A DNA stretch of 64,000 nt, from the NCBI RefSeq assembly GCF_026914185.1, contig NC_070571.1, positions 5,249,207 through 5,313,206 of the forward strand, written 5' to 3'. Below, piece by piece: positions 21,311-34,766 of the stretch (position 1 is the stretch's first letter; every line of letters begins with the position of its first letter). Below the pieces are notes generated by a model, which was given only the letters and a program-made list of their open reading frames with translations, ran no database searches and had not been told where the DNA came from. Both the position numbers and the translations under genes were made by a program. Source of the stretch: Puccinia triticina. Lineage: Eukaryota > Basidiomycota > Pucciniomycetes > Pucciniales > Pucciniaceae.

Positions 21311-24300
21311 TCATGAGAGATGGAAGGAATCAGCACCCTCTTTTATGGCGATGGTCAGTTTTTCAGCAGCCACGTCTTGACTCGAATACTCGGGAAGTTT
21401 AAGGTACTAAAGTAACGGATTCAACGGTATCCAAACATCAGCATATCTGGGATCCTTGCCGGTTTCCGAACCTAGCTACTTACATTAACGCATGTCATGA
21501 CGGATGGGAGATATTCATCAGGGGAGTGCCCTGGTTCAGCGGCCTTGCGGACTACCGTTAAAGCGGGGTGCAAGCCACGGAAACCGCCGATCGGCAGTTT
21601 GGGTGCGCCTGATGAAGTGTAGATACAACGAGCCCAAGAAGGTCAGTATCGATAGCGCTCGAGTCGACCCAATCTTTGACTTACCGGTGATGAACTGCAG
21701 GAATTGGCGACGCGACGGAACGTCGTATGATGACATGATGTTGATCAAACCTCGTATAGCGGCCGAATCCATGTTGTAACCATGATCAGCTCGCATAGCA
21801 GATGTCAAAGCTTAATCGGAAAAACATGGGTGAATAAAAAGTCAGCAACAGGTATGACAAACATCGCGAGTCGGAAGACGGATATAACGTACCTTCGATT
21901 GACCAATCTTCTGACTCAGCGTTACCAAAGATGTTGACGATTTCGTCGGGCGTGAAGCTTTTGAGATCTCGGATCGGGAACACCATCGAGAAGCCTGCCT
22001 TGAACATTTCAATCTGGCGAGTAACGCCTTTTGACAAGGTCCAGTAAATCACCAACTCGATGAACTCTTCGATGTTGTCGATTGTGACCAAGGTTTCCGA
22101 ACTATCGGGTTTCATCTCCACGTCATATCCAGGAAGAATGAACTCTAGGGCTAGATCCTCGACTGTAGCGTCATCGATCCGGATTTGCTGAATGGCTTCG
22201 CGGGCTTCGGTTTCGGAACGACTGGCATCAGCTTCGATGGCATGTTTTGCGATCACATATTTGTTCAAATGCTCCAATGAAGCTGCCAACGATTTATCAA
22301 CTAATCCGACACTGGCGATGGTGAGTGGTAGTGGATAATCCAATACCAGGCGAGCGAAGCTTCGACTGAGAGAAATGTCGACGATTCTTGAGTCCATCAA
22401 CGCTTTGGCCATGAATTGACCGAGTACCTTAAACTTCCTGAGCCGCTCGATACCTCTATCGCTTTCTGCTGTCCGATCGTCCATAGGGGACGGGAATAAA
22501 CCAGTCCGACTGAAAACATGTAACGCTTGGGAGTCGCTCTCATGGTCCCGCCACATTTGGTATTGTCTTTCGGCAAAAGCTTTCGAAGCTAACGAAAAAA
22601 ACTCCAGAGTGGGTCTACAAACAACACAGCGATCAGCATTCGCGGATCACTTCAGACGAAAGTAACGGTCACTTACCCCAACCCGGTTCCCACTTCATCA
22701 AAGTACTCGACCTCAAGCATTGCACGACAGGAGGAATATAGCTCGAAGACCTTGATAAGCGACTCCAGAATCTTTTGCCGGCTAATCCTCACTTTTTGCC
22801 TTTGAAGTCTTCCTAGAAGACCCAAATTCTCGTCCCTGCGCGAACTATCGGACCGAGCCTGACCGACCCATTTTTGTATCAGACGCTACGGGATCAAGGA
22901 GGATTGCGAGTTAGTGATTCCGCTGATCAGCCTACAGCTTAGACGAAAAACCGCAGCTCACCGCATAGCCAAACGATGTGCTTTGCAAAAATGAAAACCT
23001 ACAGGAGTGTCAAATGGGATAGAAGAATCAGCAACTATCTTGTACAGAAAAAATGACGCTTGGAAATCTTACCTTGTTTCAAATGGAAACAAAAATGGAA
23101 ACTGTTGTGGCAGTTCGCAAGCCCAATCCGGCAGGCATGCACTTGCCACAATCATCGGCTCTTCCAATTGCCGATTAAGCTTAGCGGTCAGCTTGTTGTT
23201 GATGAATACGCTTTCGGCAAATGCTAGACTGCTTTCCGCTTGATCCGACGAGTTTCTGAGTTCATGCCAATCCAAGTTCAAGCCGTGCAAGGCACGCAAG
23301 AGTCTCAAGATTGAGGCTTGTTTAGAGCCTTCGAGGATGGAAGCTGGCAATTGACCCTCTTCACGGGACTCGGGGTCGACCGAGGACGCATCTTCATTTG
23401 AAGTCGGTACCGGTCCATCGACCTTCCGAAATGTGACTGTATACACGTTTGTCCACATGTTACGACTCTGGAGACCAGTTCGAGACTCGTGGGCGTATAC
23501 GGCGCCATACACCGTCGTATCGAGTGGGATAGATTGACCGTCGAGGCTGAAAGCTAGGTGCCAATCTTTTGGCTCGGCCTTTACAGCAGCCGCATAAGAG
23601 GGTTTGGATGACCGACTGCCGCCTCCACTGGCGGCTAGCCCGGCGAGGGAACTGCTGGAGTGTTTTCGGAGTGAAGAACCCGGACGACTGCCGAGCGGGG
23701 TGGCAATGCGAGTACCATGGGGTGTATGCGCCTCCATTTTCGAGCCGTCTTGAGCAGGTTGGACGTTGACGGGAGGCTCATCAACATTTGATGGACGGGA
23801 GCTCATCTCTTGATCGATTGGACTTCCTTCAGTGCGCTGTTCGTCATCTACTTCCATTTGATCACGCCGAGGAGTGTCTAACTCCATCGAATTCGCAGGT
23901 GCAGATGAGGAGAGGACGGCTGAGGAAGATGCCTTGGTCGGAGGCGCATCCGCCGCTTCTCGGTTGAGATCCTCCGCAGTCAACCCTCGACCGCTGAGGC
24001 GCGAGCTCCGTCGCGGGGCGTGATTGCTTGGAGGAGCTTCAGGGGCGGCGGCCGGAAGCGATGGGGATTGACTTGATTCCGCAGCTTCTGCCCTTGATGT
24101 GAGGGTGAATCCAGAATCTTCGAGGTGAGGGCCGGGGCTAGAGGAGGATGAGGAGGAGGCAGGGAGACCAGCGACGGCCGCGAATGCAGCCAGCATACCC
24201 GAAAGCCTACTTGTCGAGGATCCTGAGGGCCGGCCAAGTCGTTCGTCATCCTGTGCTTTGATGATTCGGGGGCGGAGATAATCGTTGAAAGCCTGAAAGG

Positions 24301-27300
24301 TAGCGATGGCGTGGATTGAGACGACCACATTGGCGCAATTCTTGGGGACGTCGGTACCCTCAGCAGCCACGAGACGAATCTTGAGTTGTCTAGCTAGCAT
24401 GGAAGCGGTGCTGCGGCGTGAATCTAGACGACAAAAGGATTTGAATCAAGTTAGCAAACATGGTCATGGAATTGAACTTAAAACAATATCTCACCATCTG
24501 GAGTACTTGCAACAGCTGTAAGGACTTCGAAGCCTTCTAGGCGGCCCAATGATTCTTGAAGGCGCTTGACCAACGGAACGAACGCGGGAGTCTCTTCAGA
24601 AGAGGAAAAAAAGGTTTCTGAAAGTATCTCGGACCGGACGCTAAGTGGCGCTGTGTTATAGAAAGAAATAATGGTCAAAAATTTAGCCATCACACCCATT
24701 CATCACCTGATTGACGCAAAGAAGTAGCTCACGTCCAAATGAACGCGACTCGGTGGCAAATCGCAAGAGTCCTTCGACTAGACCACTTTCCAGCAGTTCA
24801 AAACTAGTGACGGGGTCGTTTTCGCGGCTGAAGAGGGCTGCCAGCTTGAGAAGCGAGGATTTGGCTTCATCGGCAGTTTCGACCGTTCCAAGTGCATCGA
24901 CCACGGCTCGGATATTGTCCAAGATGTCTTGGGCTTTGGTTGAAGCTGTTGTTTCGGCCATCACCCACTTCGCTTTCAAGTGCCGGGCGCGGTAGATAAG
25001 TTGATCCTTCGTGCTTGTTGAGCTTGAAGAGGTTGATGAGCTCGAGAAAGGATGGATGCTACTGCTGCTTTGACGACCAAGCGAAGATGGAACTTGAAGG
25101 AGCTCTTCGTCGAGTAAGTTCGACGTTGCAGACATGTGTGATTCTGATCGTGATCCTCCAGCGCCGACATTGGATATTCTGGTCTTGATGGAAGAATGCG
25201 AGCCCGATGGAGTTGATTCGGCAAGACGGTTGACTTCATGCATCACGCCTTCTCGGCGGAATATGAAGTTGTAATCATCTGGCAACTTGGCCAAGAGGAG
25301 GTCGACCATCTGAAGGGCATACATGACAAGTGAATTCTGATCACGATTGGCGAGGATCGATGCCAGGAAGCTAGCCAAGGGGATGGGCCTCAGGGTTCGG
25401 GTGAGATATTCGGCTTTGCTGAAGTAAGCGATCTTGAGGACAGCAACGAGCGCTTTGAGCCGGATTGTGTAGCTGACGCTGGCACCGTAGACTTCCAACA
25501 GAGTCGGAAGCAAGAGTGCGTTGAAGCGCCGGACGACCTGTTCGCGTGAGGTTGATTGGAGAAGTTCGATTCGATGGGCAATGGCCGCTTCTTTGCTGGA
25601 CTCCTTGTTTTGTGATGAGGAGCTGTAGGCTAGGGCGGCTAGTGCCCTCGCTGAAATTTCGGGCTTGACGTCTTCGTCCATCGCGGATCGTAGACCAGGA
25701 AGAGAATTGGTAGTTTCGTTGAGTGGCGCCGGAGCCTCCGGAACGCTGTTCGAGCTGCCTTCTTCGTCTTTCATAGCAACATTTTCCTGCTGGACTATCG
25801 GTTTTTTGGCCAGCTTTGAATCAAAAATACCAGCTAAAAAATAAAATAAAAGATAAATCAGCGGGAAAGAAGTATGACAGTGATTATTTCAACGTTAAAC
25901 AATGAGCTTACTTTTTGGGAGAGGGGGTAGAACTTCAACGACAAGATCGATCGCTTGTTGAATTTGACTAAGGAAACGGCGAAATCTTAATCAGTTCAAC
26001 AGCTGTGCAAGGGCACTAAGGACGAAAATGTCATTCGAGCGTTTGGGAGAAGAAACCTACTTCCGATCTTTACGCATCAAAGCTTGGGTGATAACCGAGG
26101 AGTTGCTTGTCAGCTCGAGAGCAAGATCGTGTTCGTCGGGAATCTCCGGAGGAGTTTGTCCAACCAAAATGCCATAGACGGTATCGGCAAGCCCAGCATC
26201 CAAGAGGTTGGTCGCAACTTCCGGACTACTCCTGCCGATGTTGGTGAACGATTTGAGGATTGCCGAGAAGATGTTGTCGCTGATCTTGGTTCCGCCCACT
26301 GGCGACAGGAGAGCAGTCAGAGACGATAAGACATCCGGCGTTAACAGTTGCTGGAGCTTATCGGGATGATGCCGGTAAGAGTCGGTGACGCGGGTGATGG
26401 CAAGAACGGCTTGTTCGGAAACTCTTTGATCTGAGTACGATAAAATGTTGCGCAAGATCGGGAATACATCTCTGACCATTTCGAAACTTTCGCTAGATAT
26501 CGAGCTGCAGCAGTTGGCAGCTGCTGTGACGGCCGTACGTTGGACATTTGTAGAGAAAAAGTCGAGATACTGCAGGAGTGCAGTCAGCCCCCCTTCGCGA
26601 ACGATCGATGAGGGCAACTCTTCAGAGATTTTCTCAAGGGTCTGTGGGAGGCAAAAGAAAGGGGAGTGAGTAGAAGGGAAAATTTGGTAAGATATCCGGG
26701 GGGGAAAGAATCAACTGACACTTAGAGACTGTTCTGCCAAGTCGATGAAATTTATTTCCAAGAGTTTTGCGCACAGAACTGGCACGGCGCCATGATGAAC
26801 AACTGTGTGTGCACTCCCGGGCAGCGCCTCCATCAAGTTGGCCAAACAGCGTGAGGCAAGTAACATTTGTTCGACTTCAGTTCCCGAGCTAGGATGATTG
26901 TACGAACTTGAGCCACTGCTGGTGGCTGTGAGGGCGGCGACCAGGGCAACTTCGTCTTCTTCATCTTCGGATCCATGGTGGTCGCTTTCTCCGCGCAGGA
27001 TGGCCACGAGCTCGCGGGCAAAGGAGTCTGTTTGGAAGTAGCCAGCTAGAGTATCCTCGGTGCTGACGGCCAATATTTCGGCGAGCTCTTGCAAGGCTGC
27101 CAATCGACTGGTGGATGATCCGGAGCCTCGAGCTTTGAGGGATTGGAGAATGTTTTTGAGACGGTGGGTGAACCCGGCCATAATGCCACCTAAGCCACGC
27201 AGGCCGCTGATACCCATGGCATCCAATCCGGCGAGAGCGCCTGTAAGGAGAGGGTCAGTAACGGCTGGGAGGTTGCGAGAAGGGAGAGCGGGGAGTTTTC

Positions 27301-28182
27301 CGGCTCACCACCGCTACCTCCACCGACCCCACGAGCAGTGGTAGACGCACGGTCAAATCCAAAGAGAGCCTCGCTTGCACGCAGTGCGGCCATCTCACTC
27401 TCGTCCATGTCGTCGTCGTCGTCTTCATCGTGTAAGGAGGCGTGTTCAGGATCGATATCATCGCCAAAGTCATCATGTTCCCCGCCGTGATCGTCAGCGA
27501 GATCGGGATCATCTGCATCGCTGTTGCTCGGACTGTCTTGTTCGTCTTGTGAATCATCATTGGCTCCATGGTCGGAGGTAGAGAGGGCAGAGGTATGATC
27601 AGTGCCGTCGTTTCCGGGTCGATCGGATGAGATGGAGTGTTGAACGTTCATTTCGACGTCTTGCTCGGATGACTTGGCAGTAGCGGGTGCCGAGGTTGGG
27701 TTGGAGGTGGAAGCCAGTGGGGCGGAGTGAGTGGATGAGTTGGCCTTCTCCTTGAGATTTCCAGCGCTGATGACTGCTTTGGTAGATCGGGGTTTCCTGG
27801 GCATAGCTGTTGTAGACTTGGGAGAGGAAGACGCCCGAAGACGGGAGTCGGTCTTGTTATTAGATCGATCCACGGCGGCAGTGGCAGAGCTGGAGCTGAC
27901 GACACGAGATGCTTGAGAGGGGTGACGATGTCTGAGGTTATAATTGGATGAGGATCGGGTGTTGCTGGTGGTGGTGGTGTTGTTGTTGGTGGTGGTGGTG
28001 GTGGTGGATGAGGATTCAGTATCGGGCTTGACTCCTCGAAGACGCTTGTTGGATGGCTTGGGCGTGGGCTCGGGAAAGGCGGGGGAAGGTGAAGCAGAGC
28101 GAGCCCGACGTTTGCCAGATGCACGGGTGCTGGAGGGGAGAGAGAGAGAGAAAGAGGTAGGTAGGAATTCGAGGTCAGTCAA
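21311..28182 (-). CDS. UFD4: HECT E3 ubiquitin ligase, UFD4/TRIP12 type
   Basis: This is a large multi-exon minus-strand gene of roughly 1,900-2,000 residues. The N terminus is Ser/Thr/Asn- and acid-rich and disordered. Armadillo-like helices follow from about 27240 ([60 protein letters not shown]). The HECT domain spans 22556-21311: [71 protein letters not shown], then [18 protein letters not shown] with the catalytic Cys codon at 21492-21490, and the usual C-terminal FHLS. UFD4-type ligases add ubiquitin to N-degron and ubiquitin-fusion substrates. The exon after 27240 joins the previous one (ending 27309) in phase. The start is uncertain: an ATG lies at 28182, but a strong polypyrimidine-AG acceptor just before 28131 suggests a further upstream first exon. 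Confidence 0.9.
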
Positions 28183-30736
28183 GTCAGCTCAGGGAGGGGA
28201 GGACTAGGTGGAGATCCAATTAGGGAAGTGCGCTAGAGGACGGCGAGGGGGAAGGGGGAGAGTGGCTATCGGACAGATGGGATGAGAAAGAGCCAGAGAG
28301 GCAAAGCGAACACACGTTAACGTTGAGTTCGCCACCGCAGCGGCTGCAGGAAGGGCAGCAGAGAGAACAACAAGATGAGCCAATGGTTTGACCCGAAGCA
28401 GACGGTGGTGATGGGTGTGGGTGTGGTGGAGGAGGGTGGGAAGGGAGGGGTGAGTTGGTGGTTGTTGTTGCGGTGATCGAGGTTTACAAAAGAAGGATGA
28501 TGATCAGCCTGCAATCTCGAGGGGAGGAGGACTGGTCACTGTATCGAGGACTGCATGCTCTTATTTAAAGCCAACAGAGTTTGACGAAGTACTCGGGGGA
28601 ATACTTGTTTTCCCCAAAAAGTGTTAAGGTGGTTTTTCCGTTCAGATTGGAGTCCAGGGCTCTTTCGGAGTCCGCCCAGCGGGGGCATGGGGACGTACAA
28701 CGGACCCCTGCTGATTGGCAGGGAAGCTCTGACGTAATCGGGGCAGTGCAGCAGCCGGCCACGGATTTGTCCATTGTTCTGCCGGATAAGCAGCAGACAC
28801 ACATGCTATTTTTATTTATGTGTGGATATCTGGTTGACTGCTTTGGCGATCAGCGAGCCAGGTGTGATCATCAGCGAGCCGCTGCGCAGACAGCGGCGCT
28901 GGCTGATGACCAGCTATGTAGAGATCGGGATCCATACACAGTCTCCAAAGAATCGCGCCCAAGGACAAGGTGCAGGTCGATAGAGACGAGGATCATGGGG
29001 AGCTTACATATGTAGAACGGAGAGAGCGGAATCTTTTACTAACAGTCAAACGGTCCGAGCCGGTGTGCGATAGCAGTGGCGGCACCAGTCGGGCGGGGCG
29101 CTAGATCGACGAGCGGGGGAAGAGGTGATGGTCGTCAAGGGTGCGTGGCAGTCGAGCGTTGCCGGGAGCTGGCTCGGTTGAGAGCAGCGATTGTGAGAGT
29201 GGGCTCAGCGATGGATGCAGAGGCGGGAAGTTGGAGCTAGTATTGGCAGAACATCATGAGGGTTCCTGGCAGAGGGATCGGGGGTCAGCAACGGCGGAGG
29301 ATGACTGGAGGTGGAAGTCAGACAACTTGGCGGTGGAGAACTGGCGCAGCCGGCCGTGGGCTTGCAGGTTTCGATAACTTGCAGAACTGGCCAGTCGCCG
29401 GAGCAGATGGCCGGATCCATCGCAGAATGTTTAACTGCATCCGAAGGAATTATATTTAAACTGAAACGACCTGCAAAATGATCACGCACGGCGTAGCCGA
29501 TAAGGACGGAAGGAGCTATTGCAAACAAACCATGAACATAGCTCATCATAGCACCGATCGACAAAATATCCAGACGGAACCAGACAACCAAATCACTACA
29601 TAGCTGCTCGATGGGCTCCAAACAAATCACACCAATCGGGGAAGAAGATTTCAATCACCGAGGTTAGTTACTGGTAAAAACTGACATTTAGAACTGATCA
29701 AGATGACTCATCCACATGACTAGTACGACACGAAGGCAGCTCCCATAGCTGGCCGGAAAAACTTCTTCAATTAGAAATTAACTAAGCCATGCGCAAGTCA
29801 ACCCCTCGTGGGGAGCTGGAAAAAGGGTATGTTTTTCACAATTAGGATTGATGCATCCAGGAAAGGCTGGTTGCCAGTGGAAAAATATAAGGTTTCATAG
29901 TTGGCTGGCCAGGTACTGCAACTTGCATCCCCTTTCAAGCCAGAACTTGAATATTTAGAGGTGCAAAAGTGCATGGAAGCCTTGTACATACTTTGCCACT
30001 CCTACCTTCTTGGATGGATGTTCTTTTTTTTTCAATTTGGTGTTCAAGAGTTGGACCTGGCCAACTTGGGATCCCCCTACAGTTGCACAAGGCATCCCAC
30101 GGTAAAGCTTTGCCCGCAAAATATATTTTGAAGCGCAGGCCAAATTACAGCTATGTACAGACAACACTTTTGAGCTTATCGGAGTATGTACAGTGGGTGA
30201 GCTTAAGTTTGAGTTTTTTTTGTTGCAGAAGCTCAGTCCACAGACCAGAATTCATTGGCATTGGCTAGAGGGGTGAAAAATAAGTTCCTCAGAATGATTA
30301 TGAGATAAATAAAGGAAAATTAAAAATTGACAGCTTGCTGGGAGGAGCCCTCTTGGCAAGCTTGATATACATCTTGTGTTTTGCTGATTGGTTGGACATC
30401 AAGAGTGGAGGTGATGCTATAGTTCAAGGGTTGTTGGGCACAGCCCCAGTACTTTAATCTCCCCCCATTCTGCCATACACAGCCTGGTGGCAACAGCATT
30501 CCTGGCTGCCTGTGCCAAAGTGAAAATGATCATGATGATCTTTTTTCACAGTGTGAGGCAAAAAAATGCAATCACAGAATGCCATGATTTGTGCACAGCA
30601 AAAGTATTGAGAGTAGATTGTCTGCTCAGTTGCAGCGTACCACAATGACAATGTTAAATGCACTTAGTTTGCATCCTCTTGCATATTATGTGTGTCATCA
30701 CCTCAAACTCATTTCTATGCAATGTGTACTTAGCTC
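28183..30736. other. 5' region of the HECT gene and non-coding DNA
   Basis: This probably holds the promoter and an unplaced first exon of the HECT gene. GA-rich tracts at 28130-28300 lie on the sense side as CT tracts. Open frames at 28317-28804, 28581-29015, 29141-29654 and 29798-30268 show no domain or convincing splice pattern. At 30320-30480 there are phrases (TTGGCAAGCTTGATATACAT) that recur in the repeat field at 31225-31605. Confidence 0.4.
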
Positions 30737-31072
30737 ACACCGGATGCAAACAGGTGACGATTTCGAGCAATCGTCATCATGGGGATTTGCACGCCGGCTC
30801 AATTGCGGGTTGGTGACACCTGCGCAACAGCTCAATCAACATGACACAAGCAAATCGTCAGCTGGCCCCGGCACAGCAACAGCTGGCATGTCGCGCGCCG
30901 TTGATTTATAGGGCAAATGAGACCCGCAGCGCCAGCCCAGTTGTCCCCTCATATTCCCGCAAGGCGATTTTATTTTGGCATGTCGCGCGGGTGTCACCAA
31001 TTTGGAATCGACCCCCCGCAAAAATCCCCATGATGACGATTATTTCAAATCGTCACCTGTTTGCATGCGGTG

Positions 31073-31073
<1 letters not shown>
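30737..31073. mobile_element. MITE with about 53-bp terminal inverted repeats
   Basis: The left end reads ACACCGGATGCAAACAGGTG then ACGATTT and ATCGTCATCATGGGGATTT. The inverse of the right end reads ACACCGCATGCAAACAGGTG followed by the same blocks with a few changes. About 48 of 53 positions match by eye. The interior has more mirrored words (GCATGTCGCGCG, AAATCGTC). No coding capacity. A target duplication was not recognised, so the superfamily stays open. Confidence 0.8.
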
Positions 31074-31105
<32 letters not shown>

Positions 31106-31150
31106 TATGTGAGTTCGACTCTCACAGTACGCAAGGTTGTGGGTTCAATA
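31066..31150 (+). other. tRNA-like sequence next to the MITE
   Basis: The sequence GTCAATGGTTAGAGCATC resembles an A box with a D arm, and GTGAGTTCGACTCTCAC forms a perfect T arm (5-bp stem, 7-nt TTCGACT loop) with a B box. A second perfect T-arm-like hairpin, GTGGGTTCAATACCCAC, follows about 30 nt later. The anticodon arm is poor (AGCAT/ATGCT with a 9-nt loop) and the acceptor stem pairs only partly. It is more likely a tRNA-derived repeat head or a dead tRNA gene than a working tRNA. Confidence 0.35.
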
Positions 31151-31224
31151 CCCACTTCACTTGGACCATACTTTTCACAAGTTCAATAAAAAGGACCATC
31201 TGTCCAATCATTTCACAAAACACA

Positions 31225-31605
31225 TGAATATATGTATCCAGCTTGGCAAGGTAGGTCCTCCTCATGGAGAACTTGACACATTCAGCTTGCTCTGAGGACT
31301 TTTCTTTTCAAGGTGAATATTTCTTGGGTCCCCTTGCCAAGCTGGATACATGTACACATGTATCCAGCTCCCTGGGATGAGTCCTCTTGGCAAGCTGGAT
31401 TCATATATATCCACCTTGGCAAGAGAGGCTAACCTGGCAAGCTGGACATATACATACCCAGCTCCTCCCAGTGTGAGGAGTTATTTTGGCCAGTGGTATA
31501 CATATGTATCCAGCTTTCTGGGATGAGTCCTCTACGCAAGCTGGATACATTGTATCCAGCTGGGTAAAGGTGGTCCACCTGGCAAGCCAGAAACATATCC
31601 ACCTT
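31225..31605. repeat. Degenerate direct and inverted repeats, CTTGGCAAG(G/C)T family
   Basis: Words such as GGCAAGCTGGATACAT and its inverse ATGTATCCAGCTT recur at least eight times between about 31225 and 31605, separated by CTGGGATGAGTCCTCTTG-like spacers. Units are about 60-80 bp and diverged. Related words recur at 30330-30370. No coding sense is seen. Confidence 0.55.
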
Positions 31606-34600
31606 GCTGGGTGGACTCACCTCTTCAACCAGAGGCATTACTCCAGTCAAAGAAGTGTAAATACCCCCAACTGGAGGGATTGATTCCTCTGTTCAGAGGT
31701 GTGTACACCTGATCCTCAACCGGAGGGATTCCTCTGGCCAAAGAGGTATCTACACAAAACTTAACAAAAGTACCTCCCTGTGCTTGCAAGGTGCAAGCAC
31801 CCTGCCACTTGCGGGAGTGACTTGTGCCTAATGACCTACATTTGGCTTGAGGCTGCCCAGCCAAATGGCCAAAAATGCCTTCTAACACACATATCACCAC
31901 ATACCCCTCTGATTTCTTTACAGCCTCTGTGTCAGACACTGAGACACTAAGTCCATGTGTCTACAATGCTTAGTACATGTCTTATAGCCTAATAGTTAAA
32001 GAGCTTTAATGATTGACTCATGTACATAAAGTCAAGAGTTCAATTCCCTGTCTTTATGTTAATTATGTACCTTTCATTTCAATGTACTATTATTATGTAT
32101 TTATTACACATTTCACACTCTTTTGAGTATGTAATTAAACTTATTTCACATTGATTACATATGTGTTTATACAGAGAGAGATAATCTTATCTCTCTATGT
32201 ATTTGTCCTGTTTAAGCCTAATATATGTACAAATAGGGTGATTACATACACATTTATGTAAATCCCCTTCTGAATTCCGTGATCACTCCTCTCCTTGGAG
32301 TTAAGTATTCCTCAGGTCCTTGACTCGAAGGAGGAAGCTGATCCCTGTAATATAAAAGGGGAGGTCTCTCACCTGTAGAGATTCCTCCCCCCAGATTATT
32401 GCCATACAAACCCGTGTACCTTACTGAAACTACAGTGAGTGGGGTTTTTACATAATCTAACTAACCTTCTTCTTCCTTTACAGCTTCCTCCTCTCTCTGT
32501 GTATCTTCCGTGTTATTATCACACCTGTAACCTAGAAGATAAGTGGTTTATCCCTTATAAGCAACGGCACTTGGCTGAGTTTTCGCCGCGTCCCCTTACT
32601 CACGTAAGGGTGCCAGTCCCTCCGCCTACCAGCGTTGAGTTGGACTTATTTCCACTTGTTACTCTTAGTAACTGTAGTGTGACCTATTTCTTCGCTTACC
32701 GCTACTTCATCGCCGCGGCCCGCGAGTTAAAAACCCATCAGAGTTACGTCACATAAGAGACGAACCCTGACACTCTGGTACCATTGGAATCAGCTTCTCT
32801 CTGTACATGTTAAAATGTATCCCATTAAACTTGCATCCTCACCCCTTGGAAGTAATTGTGATGTGAAAAACTTCCTCAGAGTCCTTGTGAGGTCAAAACC
32901 GCGAGAGCCTGTCCAATCTTGACCTGCACGTGGCCTGATGGGTCCATAACAATATTGCTCAGGAACAGCCCTGGCAAGAATAGCTGCTGATCAGCCAATT
33001 TTTGGTTGAAAACACTATATGTACAAGATAGCTGAGATCAAGTGCTAAAACATGCTGTTGAGATTTCGACCGGAGAGCCCAAAAAAGGGGGCGGAGATGC
33101 GGTAAGGATATGCTGGACAGTGAGAGGAGGTTTTCTCACTGGATCGGCTCAATGGCGGAAAAAGAGGGAGAGAACCAATGGGTTGATTGCTTTGGACTAG
33201 GCTATGGTTAAATAGACTATGTACATGGCATCAACTTGTGGTTTGAGAATAATAATGAATAAAAATAATAATGAATTTGAAACTTCTCAACTCAGTGTAA
33301 CATGTCAAAAGGTACATTGATATCCCCATCAGAGATGCGCGCAATCTAGAGGATAAGCAGTAAACAAGGAAAGCTAACAGTCCAATCTGAGCAGGGATCA
33401 AAGTCTACAAGATCAGTAAGAAAGAAGCATGACCATGAATAAAAGACAGACCACATAGAAAGGGGGAAACATAAGTGTTGGATAGTTTTGATCTGAAAAC
33501 AAGCCCATAGAGGAGGATAAAGTAGGTGGAATGGAGGGAGAAGGGAAGGTGAAGGGGTTTTAGGGATGAGTGGAAAGACAGAAATCCAACACATGCTGAG
33601 CTGCGATTTGAATTAAATTGTAGAGCTAATTATAAAATAAATGTAAATAAAAAATTGCACATTTTTCTTGAAAAAACCTGTCATCCTCAGGCCAAGAATC
33701 TGAATTTAGTCCTAAGCCTTTCCTTTGAAGATGCTTGTTGGGGGTAACAGAGGTGACACAAGTACTGAGAGAGAATTGAAGAAGTTTCAAGGACATAGTC
33801 CAAGCACAGTGAGTCAAAGCATAATGATCATTTGGTGTGGAAGGAGACCCAGCAGGAAGAACAACTAGACTATATACATATTCATCATAGGCTAAGTTGT
33901 GGGTGCATGAGTTAGAAGCATAACACAGCAGAGATGCTACTATCTCAAAGATGCATAGTTAAGCTTGTACCTATACCTCCTTGCCAAGAGGGATCACCGG
34001 CAGGCCGGTACCCCTCATACCCACCAGGTGGTGCCAGGTGCAGTTTCAGGTGATGAATTTTGGTGAAAAAAAATGCAGTCCCCAACAAGTACCCCCACCC
34101 CCCAGGTGGTTGGCTGGGGGGGGGGGGGGGTAAGCTTCTTTGTATGCTAAAAAATTTTAAAGAACAAAAAAAAAAATAGTATGGGACCTGTGATTCATTT
34201 TGAGGTGCTCTGCGGTTGTTTTCTTTTCATTTCCTCTTTTTTTGTTTCTGCTTCAAACCTGTCCAGCACATTTCACATGCTGCAACACTTGTACAGTATT
34301 CATCTGGAGCAGCAGAAGTGGAATGTTATTACTCATCCTTCCACAATCTTCCACTCTGTGCTGCTGCTCCCGGTTAGTGTTTCTTTCTTCTCTTTTCTCT
34401 TTTCCTTTGATTTCTGAGCTAATCCAATGATAATCCTTTCACAATCTCCCACTCTGTGCTACTGCTCCAAGATTTCTCAATGCAACAATTCATGTTCCCA
34501 TGGGCCAAAAATTCTAAAACAGTAATTGAATCATGATATATATAGCAGAAGCTACTTGAGAGTTTTTTAGCAAATTTGTGTGAGAATAGAGCTGTGAAAC

Positions 34601-34766
34601 AATAGGATATTTCACCACATACCAGCACAATTTATGGTATTGGATATCAAATTTCCAAATTTTTCAAAGCCATATTCTTGCACAAGGTGGCTATAAACTT
34701 GACAAACAAATACACTAAATTCTGAAACACTTGTAGCTTAATGGTTCCAATTGGTTGAATGAATTG
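31606..34766. other. Gene-poor DNA with an LTR-like block
   Basis: The block at about 32280-32770 looks like an LTR promoter region: a TATA-like TATAAAAGG at 32351, pyrimidine-rich leader, and ...GAACCCTGACA before CTCTGGTACC. A matching partner was not found in the window, so it could be a solo or truncated LTR. The stretch 33980-34140 is rich in ACCCCC/GGTGG words and a G run. Frames at 32439-32756, 33346-33817 and 34181-34430 have no domain. Confidence 0.35.

Noticed and set aside
27944..28207. Plus-strand Val-rich open frame
   Set aside because: It is the antisense of the Thr/Asn/Ser low-complexity N terminus of the HECT ligase.
31980..32065. Second tRNA-like segment
   Set aside because: An A-box-like and a TTCAATTCC motif are present, but the T-stem does not pair and no anticodon arm forms.
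32281..32772. Complete LTR
   Set aside because: There is a TATA box and leader-like text, but no partner LTR, no clear TG...CA pair and no target duplication; kept only as an LTR-like block.
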